Source: Streptomyces asiaticus
GTDB taxonomy: Bacteria > Actinomycetota > Actinomycetes > Streptomycetales > Streptomycetaceae
Length of the DNA stretch: 64,000 nucleotides
Direction: 5' to 3'
Assembly: GCF_018138715.1 (NCBI RefSeq)
Contig: NZ_JAGSHX010000003.1
Span: forward strand, 53,990-117,989
Positions 1-8,337 of the stretch are shown one piece after another. The notes beneath the pieces are model-generated. The model made no database searches. It was not told the origin of the DNA and worked only from the letters and a program-made list of their open reading frames with translations. Made by a program: the position numbers and the translations under genes. Position 1 is the stretch's first letter. Each line of letters opens with the position of its first letter.

Positions 1-384
1 GCGACGTACCCGCGTCGCTCCCAGCGCGACGAGCCGGTCGCACTCGGCCTCCAGTGCCGCCATCCGCTCCTCTCCCTGCAGTCCGGGAGCCGCACGGACG
101 TCGAGGTGGACGCGGTTCTTGGCGACCTTGTCCTCCGGCACCTGCTGGAAGAACAGCCGTGGGCCGTGCCCGTCCGGGTCCTCGATGGCCGATCTCGTGT
201 TGCGCTGCTCCTCCGGTACGCCGACCCGCGCGAGGAAGTCATCCCACGCGGCCAGCGGTTCGGCGCCCTCGGGCAGGTCGACTCCGGGCGGGCCGGGGTG
301 GACGTAGCCCAGTACGTCGCGCCAGAAGGACGACAGCGCCCGCGGGTCGTGGGCGTCGAAGGTGACCTGGATGTGGCGGCTCAT
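1..384 (-). CDS. VOC (glyoxalase-like) family protein, 3' end outside window
   Basis: The minus strand is open from an ATG at 384 to the window edge, about 128 codons with no stop. It begins MSRHIQVTFDAHDPRALS and contains a WRDVLGY segment and an EDPDGHGPRLFFQQVPE segment. These are the usual half-repeats of VOC-fold proteins of the glyoxalase/dioxygenase type found in actinobacteria. The start overlaps the stop of the upstream DinB-like gene (ATGA), so the two are probably co-translated. Substrate is unknown; such proteins bind a metal or small hydrophobic molecules. The C-terminus lies beyond the window. Confidence 0.8.
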   Translation of the reverse strand, partial: MSRHIQVTFDAHDPRALSSFWRDVLGYVHPGPPGVDLPEGAEPLAAWDDFLARVGVPEEQRNTRSAIEDPDGHGPRLFFQQVPEDKVAKNRVHLDVRAAPGLQGEERMAALEAECDRLVALGATRVRR

Positions 385-968
385 CGGGTTGCTCCGTTCG
401 TAGCGGGTTTCGTGTGCAGGTAGAGGTCGCGCAGCAGGCAGACCTCGGACAGGTGGTGGATCAGCTCGCGGTGAATGTGCAGCACCAGATCGGCCATGGG
501 CACCTCGGGGAAGGGCTCCTTCGCACCGACCGGTACCCGGAGCCCGGCGTCGCCGACGCCGCGCACCCCGGCCAGCCAGATGTCGAGCTGGGTCTCGAGC
601 TGGTCGAGCGCGGTGGCCGCACTGCCGGCGTACTCCCAGGTCTCGTACGACGCCGCCGGCGCGCCGAAGTGCGCCGCGTTGCGCGCGGCGAGCACGCCGA
701 CGATGACGTGACCGAGTCGCCAGGCGATCGTGGTGAAGGCCGCCGGGACCGGCTGCGGGAAGGCGAAGTCGATCGTGAAGTCCCCTGCGCCGGCCTGTAT
801 GGGCGCCGTCGAGCTGCCGCGCGGCCGCACGGTCCAGGCGTCCGGCACCGGCGACCAGAAGTACTCGTCGTCGGTGAGGCCCTCGAGCCGGGCTCGGAGC
901 TGATGTTTCCAATGGACCTCCCACTGCTCGCGCAGCGTCCGGTTCCAGTCGAGTTCGTCTGCGTCCAT
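381..968 (-). CDS. DinB-superfamily protein
   Basis: A 195-residue protein, MDADELDWNRTLREQWEV at the start, with the TPPDEYFW-like segment LTDDEYFWSPVPDAW, a central WRLGHVIVGVL helix, and the late motif HIHRELIHHLSEV. This arrangement of a helix bundle with spaced histidines matches the DinB/YfiT-like metal-binding superfamily (mycothiol- or bacillithiol-linked transferases and related proteins). The gene overlaps the VOC gene by 4 bp and is divergent from the WYL regulator at 1031, which may control it. The exact reaction is not predictable from sequence. Confidence 0.8.
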   Translation of the reverse strand: MDADELDWNRTLREQWEVHWKHQLRARLEGLTDDEYFWSPVPDAWTVRPRGSSTAPIQAGAGDFTIDFAFPQPVPAAFTTIAWRLGHVIVGVLAARNAAHFGAPAASYETWEYAGSAATALDQLETQLDIWLAGVRGVGDAGLRVPVGAKEPFPEVPMADLVLHIHRELIHHLSEVCLLRDLYLHTKPATNGATR

Positions 969-1030
969 GGAGCCACCGTGACACCTCTGGCGGACAGGAT
1001 CGGTCCGCTATCTCTGGCAGGGTGGGCGGC

Positions 1031-2020
1031 ATGGACGTGGCGAGCGGGGATGAGCGGGGTACGACGGAGCGGGTGCTCACCCTGCTCGGGCTGCTGCAGC
1101 AGCGCCAGGTCTGGACCGGCCCCGAGCTCGCCGACCGGCTCGGGGTCACGCCGCGCACGGTACGGCGTGATGTCGAGCGGCTGCGCACGCTCGGCTATCC
1201 GGTGTACGCCAGCCAAGGTGTCGGCGGCGGCTACCGACTCGGCCCGGGGCAGGACCTGCCGCCGCTGCTTCTCGACGACCAGGAGGCGATCGCCACCGCG
1301 GTCTCGCTGCTCGCCGGCGCGGGTGGTGCGGTTGCCGGCGCCGGCGACGCCGCGCTCCGGGCACTGACCAAGCTCGACCAGGTACTGCCCACCCGGCTTC
1401 GGCACGAGGTGCGCGCGCTCTCCGGCTCGGTGGAGTCCTTCGGCGGAGGCCGCACACCGGTCGACCCCGAGGTGCTCATGACGCTGGCCAGAGCCTGCCG
1501 CGACGAGGTCGAGGTCGGCTTCGACTACCCGTCCGGGAGCGAGGTGCGACGGCGGCGGGTCGAGCCCTACCGCCTGGTCGCCTCCGACCGGCGCTGGTAC
1601 CTCTTCGCCTACGACCTCGATCGCGACGACTGGCGCAGCTTCCGTGTCGACCGGATGACCGACGCGTCCGCACGTACCTGGCGCTTTTGCCCGCGCGAGG
1701 CGCCCGACGCAGCGACGTACGTGCAGGAGGGTGTGGCGAGCCGGGTCTACCCGCACCAGGCGCGCTTCCTCGTGCACGCGTCGGCCGACACGGTGCGCGC
1801 GCAGATTCCAGCGTCGGCGGCCGTCGTGCGACGGCGAGGGAGCGAGCTCTGCGAGGTGCTCAGTGGCGCCGCCAGCCTCGACTTCGTGCTCATGCACGTA
1901 CTCCTGCTGGGGCACGACTTCGAGGTACTCGACCCTCCGGAGCTCGGAAGGCGCTGTCGCGCGCTGGCGGAGAGACTGCTGTCGGCCGGTGCAACGGCCT
2001 CACAGCGGCCACTGCGCTAA
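1031..2020 (+). CDS. HTH and WYL domain transcriptional regulator
   Basis: An N-terminal winged helix of the HTH_11 type (LLQQRQVWTGPELADRLGVT followed by RTVRRDVERLRTLGYPV) is followed by a WYL sensor domain (EVGFDYPSG, then VEPYRLVASDRRWYLFAYD) and the C-terminal WCX-like extension. These regulators bind DNA as dimers and sense nucleotides or other ligands through WYL. I take the ATG at 1031; an in-frame GTG at 1022 is a possible alternative. It is divergent from the DinB/VOC pair, separated by about 60 bp, and probably regulates that pair and itself. Confidence 0.85.
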   Translation: MDVASGDERGTTERVLTLLGLLQQRQVWTGPELADRLGVTPRTVRRDVERLRTLGYPVYASQGVGGGYRLGPGQDLPPLLLDDQEAIATAVSLLAGAGGAVAGAGDAALRALTKLDQVLPTRLRHEVRALSGSVESFGGGRTPVDPEVLMTLARACRDEVEVGFDYPSGSEVRRRRVEPYRLVASDRRWYLFAYDLDRDDWRSFRVDRMTDASARTWRFCPREAPDAATYVQEGVASRVYPHQARFLVHASADTVRAQIPASAAVVRRRGSELCEVLSGAASLDFVLMHVLLLGHDFEVLDPPELGRRCRALAERLLSAGATASQRPLR

Positions 2021-2166
2021 AGGTGCCTGCGGCTGAAGCCATGCTTGTGCCGACCACGCGGTTATCGGTGAGAACGATCATGGTCGGGTAGCACACCAGC
2101 CGGGGGCTCCGCTGAGGTTCGCGGAAAGATCGTTGGACGGGTGTCGGTGCTGGCCACAGTTGCGTC

Positions 2167-2466
2167 ATGGATTTCAACTGGGGCGACTCGATCCGGGAAC
2201 TGATGCTGGTGCAGCGCCCCTCCCCCACACGCCTCTCGCAGTCGAGTACTCCGGGGGGGAAAGAGCCCGCTGGCGCGGGACGACGACAACACGCTCGTCA
2301 CGCAGGTCGTCCTGCTCGCCGGGAACAAGGCGGTCCTGGGGATCCTCGGCGCGGGCGTCGTGGTGGGGGCTGCTGCGGTGAAGGCCGCGCCGCGCGTCAA
2401 GAGTGGGCTGATCAGCGTTAAGTCGAAGCTGAGCCGCCGGGCGGAGGAGACCGCCGACGTTGAGGC
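2167..2466 (+). pseudogene. Frameshifted hypothetical membrane-associated protein fragment
   Basis: Reading starts MDFNWGDSIRELMLVQRP and loses frame at a run of seven G residues at 2253-2259. The next frame then reads SPLARDDDNTLVTQVVLLAG followed by an alanine/glycine/valine-rich hydrophobic stretch and a basic tail KSGLISVKSKLSRRAEE. The two halves together look like a small protein with one membrane helix. I do not recognise the family. The right end runs directly into the inverted Old Yellow Enzyme segment, so the gene is also cut at its 3' side. Confidence 0.4.
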
Positions 2467-2603
2467 CCCGCCGACGCCGTGCACGCGGCGGGCGGCACGA
2501 TCGTGCCGCAGCTGTGGCACATCGGCATGGCCCGCGAGCAGGGACTGCCCCCGTTCCCCGACGCCCCCCGCCGTGGGCCCGTCCGGCCTGCGCATCGACG
2601 GCA
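2467..2603 (+). pseudogene. Inverted internal segment of an Old Yellow Enzyme gene
   Basis: On the plus strand the frame reads DAVHAAGGTIVPQLWHIGMA and then EQGLPPFPDAP, with a one-base slip before GPSGLRIDGT. This is the segment that follows the first 90 or so residues in NADH:flavin oxidoreductases of the Old Yellow Enzyme family; the WHIGM part lies near the flavin site. The N-terminal part of the same protein is on the opposite strand immediately to the right, so this piece has been inverted relative to it. Confidence 0.65.
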
Positions 2604-2892
2604 CCTTCGCCCAGCCCGCCGGCTGCTCCTTGCCGTGGAAGCGCGGGACGCGGTCGTTGTCCCCTGCGGAGGGGTGGCCGGGGGAGGTGCCCTCGGTGAT
2701 GATCAGGCCGACGCCGGCTGCGGCCCGTCGCGCGTAGTACGACGCCACGTCCTCGCCCGGGATGCCGTCGGGTGAGAACTGGCGGGTCATCGGCGCCATC
2801 GCGATCCGGTTGGGGACGGTCAGGCCGTTGACGGTGACCGGGCGGTCGAGTATCTCGGCCGCGCGGGTGCCGGCTGTGGGGGTGAAGGTCAC
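2604..2892 (-). pseudogene. N-terminal fragment of Old Yellow Enzyme family oxidoreductase
   Basis: A GTG at 2892, preceded by a good Shine-Dalgarno AAGGAG (complement of 2898-2903), opens a frame with LDRPVTVNGLTVPNRIAMAP, MTRQFSPDG and YYARRAAAGVGLIITEGT. These are the first conserved blocks of NADH:flavin oxidoreductases, which reduce activated C=C bonds with FMN. Homology stops near HGKEQPAGWAKV at about 2604. The next block of the protein lies inverted at 2467-2603 and the remaining C-terminal two thirds is missing, so no enzyme is made. Confidence 0.75.
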
Positions 2893-3337
2893 GTGGTACT
2901 CCTTGCGGTGGTTGTGGCGGTTCGGCTCGGTGTGCCGAATTCCGGGTAGTTGGGTGCTGTGCCGGGTTCTGCTAGGGGCACCCGGGAAGCTCGCCCCGTC
3001 GATGCCCCTGCCGCCGTGCGCAGCGGCGGCGCGTCTCAGGCCGACCGGCCCGGCACCGCGATACACCCTGAGTGACCAACGCACACCAGCCTGCGCAGGT
3101 GGGCCGGTGGGCTCGCTCGCCTTCGCGTTCTGCCGCCCGGCCCATGAAAGGAAACCCGCGTCCGCCGGCCACTGGCTGAGGGGGCCACTTCGGGCAGTGC
3201 CGACCCCGGCCGACCGCGGCCCGGGCCGGCCGTGGCTGCCCGGCACCCGGCCACCGGCGCCGATCGACTTGCACCTGCCGAGCGCGGACATCCGCATCGG
3301 ATACGCCCGCTGCTCGCCCCTCGGGCAGGAACGCGAA
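2893..3337. other. Stretch with no recognisable gene
   Basis: Between the Old Yellow Enzyme start and the ISL3 remnant I find no frame with convincing protein character or a ribosome binding site. The promoter of the broken oxidoreductase would lie in the first part of this stretch. Confidence 0.5.
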
Positions 3338-3997
3338 TCACGCGGGTCCCGCGGCCTCGACGCCTGGATGCTCGCGCGGCCGAGCTTCCAGGGTGTCGAC
3401 GGTGCGATCGGGCAGCGCGTCGGCCCGCTCATGGGGCTCGGCGTCGATCACCACGGTGGCATAGCGGTGCCGTCGGCGCGGAGCGAAGTCGTCGACGCCG
3501 ATCACGCGGGGCGTCCGCCCGGTGGGCAACGGGATGCGCGGCAGGGCGCGCGGGCTGTGTGGCGAGAGAGGCCCGCCGCGAGTACCGCCGGCAAACGTGA
3601 TCCCGCCCGGTCCGCTAACTCCTTGACCACAGCCTTGACTTGCTTGGGTCAGGCGGGCCGTGCGCCGCTGGTAGCGCTCCAGCACCCCGGGCATCTGCCC
3701 GCGGAAGGTCTGCCGACGGCCGCGTGTGGGACACGCCAAGTGCCGCGCCCACACACGGACCACCACCCGCCGTCCGTCGACCGGCACGTCGGCCACCGTC
3801 CGCGAGTGATATCCGTGCACCCGCCCCGACGACGCCCCGCACACCGGGCAGACCACGGTGCCCTGCGGGGTCCGTGCCTGCACCACGATCCGCTCGCCCT
3901 CGTCGACCACATCCTCTATGACCAACGGGGACAGACCCCACAACACCGTCTGCACAAGCTCCTTGACATCCCAAACACGAATGTCAACGACCCTCAC
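3338..3997 (-). mobile_element. ISL3-family transposase remnant
   Basis: The minus-strand frame begins with VKELVQTVLWGLSPLVIEDV and carries the zinc-finger segment VVCPVCGASSGRVHGYHSR, then WARHLACPTRGRRQTF, typical of ISL3 (IS204/IS1001/IS1096) transposases. After a degraded middle, a segment RVIGVDDFAPRRRHRYATV contains the first catalytic aspartate of the DDE domain. Only about 220 residues of the expected 400-500 remain, the second cysteine pair is partly lost, and the middle shows compensating frameshifts. It is a dead 5' remnant. Confidence 0.8.
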
Positions 3998-4050
3998 CTC
4001 TCTCCGTCACCACCGAATGTGAGACGGGGCCGCTGGCTGGACAGACCCCA

Positions 4051-5316
4051 TCAGCGATGAGCGGGAGCCACGGCGCCTTGTGCGCGCAGCGCGGTGATCT
4101 CGTCCTTGCGGATACCGAGTTCGGTGAGTACGGATTCGGTGTGTTGCCCGAGCGCGGGGATTGCGCCCATCGGCGGGTCGTAGCCGGAGATGACCGGGGG
4201 CGGGAGCAGAGCAGGTACGGGACCGTGAGGTGTGTCGATCTGTCGCCACCGGTCGCGGGCGGTCAGATGCGGGTGGGCTATGACTTCGCTCGGCTTGTTG
4301 AACCGGGCGTTCCCGATTCCGGCGGCGTCGGCGCTGCGCTGCACCTGTTCCAGGTCATGGCGTGCGGCCCACTGGGTGATCTGCGTGTCCAGGAATTCAC
4401 GGTGCTTGGTCCGGCCGGAGTTGGTCAGGAAGCGTTCGTCGTCGGCAAGGTCGGGCCGGCCGAGAAGGTCGCGTGCGAATCGCTGCCATTCGCGGTCGTT
4501 CGTTGTGCCGAGTACGACGGTCTGGCCGTCTGCTGTGCGGTACGCGCCGTACGGGGCCACCGCGGGCGAGCCCATGCCGGCCGGTTGCTGATCCACTCCC
4601 GTGTGCTGAGCGTGGTTCAGCGAATACCCCATCAGCTCGGTCATGGTGTCGAAGAGACTCACCGCGACCGCGGTGTGGCCACCACTGCGGCCACGCTCGT
4701 TGCCGCAGAGCAGCGCCAGGATCGACAACGCGGCATACAGGCCGGTGCATACGTCGGCCATCGGCGGGCCAGGCTTGGCGGGTGCCCCGGGAAGGCCCGT
4801 GATCGAGCATGCTCCGGCCTCCGCCTGGGCGAGGAGATCGTAGGCACGCTTGTGGGAAAGCGGACCGCCTGCCCCGTAGCCGTCGATCTCGACCGCGATG
4901 AGGTCGGGGTGGCTGACCGCCAGGTCGGCGGGCGCGATGCCGAGCTGTGATGTGGCCCCCGGCGCGAGATTGGAGACCATCACGTCGGCGCGGTCGAGCA
5001 GCCGGTGGAGCACCGCCATGCCGGCCGGTTCCTTGAGGTTGAGCGTCACCGACTCCTTGCCCCGGTTGACCCATACGAAGTGCGCTGCCAAGCCGCCCAC
5101 CACGTCGTCGATGTACCGGGCGAAGTCACCGCCTTCCGGGTGCTCCACCTTGATCACTCGAGCCCCGAAGTCGCCGAGGGTGCGGGTGCAGATGGGAGCC
5201 GCGACCGCCTGTTCCAGGGACACGACCGTGATTCCCGCCAGCGGTCCGGTCGGCGGGCCGGCATCACGACCGATAGATGCCGGTTCGGAGGGCTTCGCCG
5301 GTTCGGTGGGCGCCAT
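4051..5316 (-). CDS. Class III (CaiB/BaiF family) CoA-transferase
   Basis: The 421-residue product has the family start GPLAGITVVSLEQAVAAPIC, the RVIKVEHPEGGDFAR block, VNRGKESVTLNLKEPAG, and a DVCTGLYAALSILALL block. Class III enzymes move CoA between acyl-CoAs and free acids by a ping-pong mechanism through an aspartyl-CoA; a fitting aspartate lies in PMADVCTG. I start at the ATG at 5316, which has a G-rich ribosome site; an upstream ATG at 5369 is possible. It is the last gene of the long minus-strand acyl-CoA set, just after the decayed hydratase. Confidence 0.85.
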   Translation of the reverse strand: MAPTEPAKPSEPASIGRDAGPPTGPLAGITVVSLEQAVAAPICTRTLGDFGARVIKVEHPEGGDFARYIDDVVGGLAAHFVWVNRGKESVTLNLKEPAGMAVLHRLLDRADVMVSNLAPGATSQLGIAPADLAVSHPDLIAVEIDGYGAGGPLSHKRAYDLLAQAEAGACSITGLPGAPAKPGPPMADVCTGLYAALSILALLCGNERGRSGGHTAVAVSLFDTMTELMGYSLNHAQHTGVDQQPAGMGSPAVAPYGAYRTADGQTVVLGTTNDREWQRFARDLLGRPDLADDERFLTNSGRTKHREFLDTQITQWAARHDLEQVQRSADAAGIGNARFNKPSEVIAHPHLTARDRWRQIDTPHGPVPALLPPPVISGYDPPMGAIPALGQHTESVLTELGIRKDEITALRAQGAVAPAHR

Positions 5317-5371
5317 GTTCCCCCCATCACCTGCCGGGATCCGGTGCGGAAAGCCGCGCGTCACCATGGTT

Positions 5372-5990
5372 TCTTCTCCGCCCTTGTCGTATCTGCTTCT
5401 TCGCGAAATCCGCGCCGGGCGGCAGCCGCGGCTGTGTCCGTGCTTCCTCGGTGAGAACCGCTTCGAGGCCTGTGGGCCAGGGGGCGAGGATCCGCGTGGT
5501 CTCCTCCATCGCCGACGGAGCGCCTTCGGTGAGCAGCCCAGCCAGCCGTACCGCTTTCTGCCGGGCGGATCCGGGCTCGCAGAAGGCCTCGGCGAGACCG
5601 AGAGCGGCCGTCTGTCCCCATCCAGCACGTCGCCGAACAGCAACAGGCGCTTCGCTGTGGCCGGCCCGACCCTCGCCGGCAGTGTCCAGAGCAGTCCGGC
5701 GTCCGCGAAGTCCTATCCTGCCGAAGGCGCAGCCGAACCGGGCGTTCACGGGCGGCCACCACGTAGTCGCAGGCCGCCCCGAGCGACATGCCAAGCCCGA
5801 AGGTCACGCCCTCGACCGCCGCGAGCACGCGCCTGGGTCACCGGACCGCTCCGCACGATGTTCGCGACCACTGCCAGCCGCGTGGCCGACGGGCGGCGAG
5901 GAGTTCCCGCCGGCCCGTGGGGTCCAGAGCACGCACCGGCCCGTGGTCCTCCATGAGCACGCCCGCTCCTGCGGCCGGTCGCGCACGGCG
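5372..5990 (-). pseudogene. Decayed enoyl-CoA hydratase/isomerase
   Basis: Pieces of a crotonase-fold protein are scattered over all three minus frames: HGPVRALDPTGRRELL near the start, then LAAVEGVTFGLGMSLGAACD followed by YVVAA, then RFGCAFGRIGL, LLLFGDVLDGD and finally AALGLAEAFCEPGSARQKAV. At least three frameshifts and an internal deletion between the first two pieces are needed to explain this. The piece with GxxxGxG-type oxyanion-hole residues is recognisable. It lies between the acyl-CoA dehydrogenase and the CoA-transferase in the same orientation, so it was once part of the operon. Confidence 0.75.
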
Positions 5991-5997
5991 GTGTCTT

Positions 5998-7143
5998 TCA
6001 CGTGTGCTCCCGCAGCAAGTGCCGGCCGATGATGAGCTTTTGGATCTCGCTCGTCCCTTCGTAGATGCGGAACAGCCGCACGTCCCGGTAGAAACGCTCG
6101 ACGGGTACATGGCGCATGTATCCCATGCCGCCGTGTATCTGGACGGCCCGGTCGGCCACCCGGCCCGCCATTTCGCTGCAGAACAGCTTCGTGGAGGACG
6201 GCGCCAGCCTGCGGTCCTCGCCCGAGTCATAGGCTCGGGCCGCCTCCAGCACCATGGCTCGGGCCGCGTACATCTCGGCGTGCGACTCGGCGAGCATGGC
6301 CTGGACGAGCTGGTACTCACCGATGGGACGCCCGCCCTGCCGGGTGATCGAGGCATGCGCGACGCTTTCGTCCAGCATGCGGCGGGCCAGCCCGACGCAC
6401 ATCGCCGCGACGCTCAGACGTCCCCTCGCCAACGACTGCATGGCGACGCGGAAGCCCTCTTCCTCGCGCTCGCCGACCAGGGCACTGGCGGGAACGCGCA
6501 CACCGTCGAAGAAGACCTCGGCGCTCAGGGCCCCCGACTGGCCCATCTTGTGGTCCGGGGGACCCACGGTGACGCCCGGGGTGTCCGCGTCCACGGCGAA
6601 TACGGAGATGCCTCCGGGGCCCGTGCTCTGCGGCCCGGTGCGGGCGAACACGATGAAGACACCGGCGAGCGGCGCGTTGGTGATGAACCGCTTGCTGCCG
6701 CCCAGGACGTAGACGTCCCCGTCGCGTACGGCGCGGGTCCTGATTCCGCTGGGGTCGGATCCGGCCTCTGCCTCCGTGAGCGTGAATGCCGCGATCAGTT
6801 CCCCGCTGGCCATGCGCGGCAGATAGCGCCGTTTCTGCTCCTCGGTGCCGGTACTCGCCAGAAGCTGGCCGGCCACCCCGTTGTTGATGCTGAACATCGA
6901 CCGGAACGAGGGTGTGGTGTAGCCGATTTCCAGGGACAGGCGTACGTCCTGGGTCATGGAGAAGCCCAGTCCCCCGTACTCTTGGGGCAACGCGTAGCCG
7001 AACAGGCCCATGGCGGCGGCCTTGTCACGGAGGGCCGCCGGGATCTCGTCCTTCTCCTCGATCTCGTTTTCGCGCGGGACGACCTGCTCGCGCACGAAGG
7101 TGCGCACCGCCGCTACGACAGCGTCGAACTCGTCTGGTTCCAT
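5998..7143 (-). CDS. Acyl-CoA dehydrogenase
   Basis: This 381-residue flavoenzyme begins MEPDEFDAVVAAVRTFVREQ and has the FAD-binding block AFTLTEAEAGSDPSGIRT, the FITNAP block, and the C-terminal RLFRIYEGTSEIQKLIIGR. The glutamate in YEGTSE is the usual catalytic base position of medium-chain-type acyl-CoA dehydrogenases. It removes two hydrogens from an acyl-CoA to give a 2-enoyl-CoA and passes electrons to ETF. The start lies 24 bp after the thiolase stop, so both are probably co-transcribed. Chain length or branching of the substrate cannot be read from sequence. Confidence 0.92.
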   Translation of the reverse strand: MEPDEFDAVVAAVRTFVREQVVPRENEIEEKDEIPAALRDKAAAMGLFGYALPQEYGGLGFSMTQDVRLSLEIGYTTPSFRSMFSINNGVAGQLLASTGTEEQKRRYLPRMASGELIAAFTLTEAEAGSDPSGIRTRAVRDGDVYVLGGSKRFITNAPLAGVFIVFARTGPQSTGPGGISVFAVDADTPGVTVGPPDHKMGQSGALSAEVFFDGVRVPASALVGEREEEGFRVAMQSLARGRLSVAAMCVGLARRMLDESVAHASITRQGGRPIGEYQLVQAMLAESHAEMYAARAMVLEAARAYDSGEDRRLAPSSTKLFCSEMAGRVADRAVQIHGGMGYMRHVPVERFYRDVRLFRIYEGTSEIQKLIIGRHLLREHT

Positions 7144-7167
7144 GGCCTCTTGGGACTCCTCGACGGC

Positions 7168-8337
7168 TCAGCGGGAAAGGAGTTCGAAGACGGTGGCGTT
7201 GGCCATGCCACCGCCCTCGCACATCGACTGCAGGCCGTAGCGGATGCCGCCTGCTCGCATGTGGTGGACCAGCGTGGTGGTCAGCCGGGCGCCGGAAGCC
7301 CCCAGGGGGTGACCGAGTGCGATCGCGCCGCCGTCGGGATTGAGCCGGTCCGGGTCGGCGCCGGTCTCGGCGAGCCACGCGCAGGTCACGCTGGCGAACG
7401 CCTCGTTGATCTCGAAGGCCCCGATGTCCTTCAGGCGCAGCCCGGCGCGCCCCAGCACCTTCTCGGTGGCCGGGATGGGGCCGGTCAGCATCGTCACGGG
7501 GTCGACTCCGACGACTGCGAAGGAGTGGAAGCGGGCGATCGGGCGGAGGCCGAGTTCTCGGGCCTTGTCACCGCTCATGATCAGCAGGGCCGATGCGCCG
7601 TCCGATATCTGCGAGGAATTGCCGGCCGTGATCACGCCGTCGTCGGTGAACGCGGGCCTGAGACCCGCCATCGTGGCGGGCGTGCCGCCGCGCCGTACGC
7701 CCTCGTCGGTGTCGACGCTACATACGGTGCCCTCGGCACCGGCCACGTCCACCGGCACGATCTGGGCTGTGAACCGCCCCTCGTCGATGGCGGCCGCCGC
7801 GTTGGCATGCGAGCGGAGGCTGTACTCGTCGAGCCGCTCCCGGCTCAGCCGCCAACGCCGCGCGAGTTCCTCCGCGCCCAGTCCCTGGCTGAACCGCGAC
7901 ACGCCGTACCGGGCCCGTACGGCCGGACCGAAGGGCTCGCCGGGGCCCCGTTCCCGGCCCGATCCCAGCGGAACGCGGCTCATCGACTCCACGCCGCCCG
8001 CGACCACGATGTCGTACTGGCCGCTCATCACTCCCGCGGCCGCGAACTGCGCCGCCTGCTGCGAGGATCCGCACTGCCGGTCGATGGTGACGCCCGGCAC
8101 CTCCTGCGGCCATCCGGCGGCCAGGACGGCGAAGCGGCCGACGCAGCCGCCCTGTTCGCCGGTCTGCGAGACGCAGCCCCACAACACGTCCTCGACCGTC
8201 GCCGGGTCAAGGTCGTTGCGTGTCGCCAGGGCGCGCAGCACCACGGCGGACAGGTCCACCGGGTGCACGTCGCTGAGCGAGCCGTTCCGCTTGCCCATGG
8301 GGGTACGGACGGCGTCCACGATCACCGCGTCACGCAT
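7168..8337 (-). CDS. Thiolase (acetyl-CoA acyltransferase)
   Basis: The 389-residue protein starts MRDAVIVDAVRTPMGKRNGS. The nucleophilic cysteine is Cys89 in TIDRQCGSSQQA. FEINEAFA and the GGAIALGHPLGASGAR block follow, and the second active-site cysteine lies in MCEGGGMANATVFE. It is a full-length degradative thiolase that cleaves 3-ketoacyl-CoA with free CoA. I use the ATG at 8337, which overlaps the end of the acyl-CoA ligase gene by 8 bp, indicating coupling. It completes the beta-oxidation cycle encoded by this operon. Confidence 0.93.
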   Translation of the reverse strand: MRDAVIVDAVRTPMGKRNGSLSDVHPVDLSAVVLRALATRNDLDPATVEDVLWGCVSQTGEQGGCVGRFAVLAAGWPQEVPGVTIDRQCGSSQQAAQFAAAGVMSGQYDIVVAGGVESMSRVPLGSGRERGPGEPFGPAVRARYGVSRFSQGLGAEELARRWRLSRERLDEYSLRSHANAAAAIDEGRFTAQIVPVDVAGAEGTVCSVDTDEGVRRGGTPATMAGLRPAFTDDGVITAGNSSQISDGASALLIMSGDKARELGLRPIARFHSFAVVGVDPVTMLTGPIPATEKVLGRAGLRLKDIGAFEINEAFASVTCAWLAETGADPDRLNPDGGAIALGHPLGASGARLTTTLVHHMRAGGIRYGLQSMCEGGGMANATVFELLSR

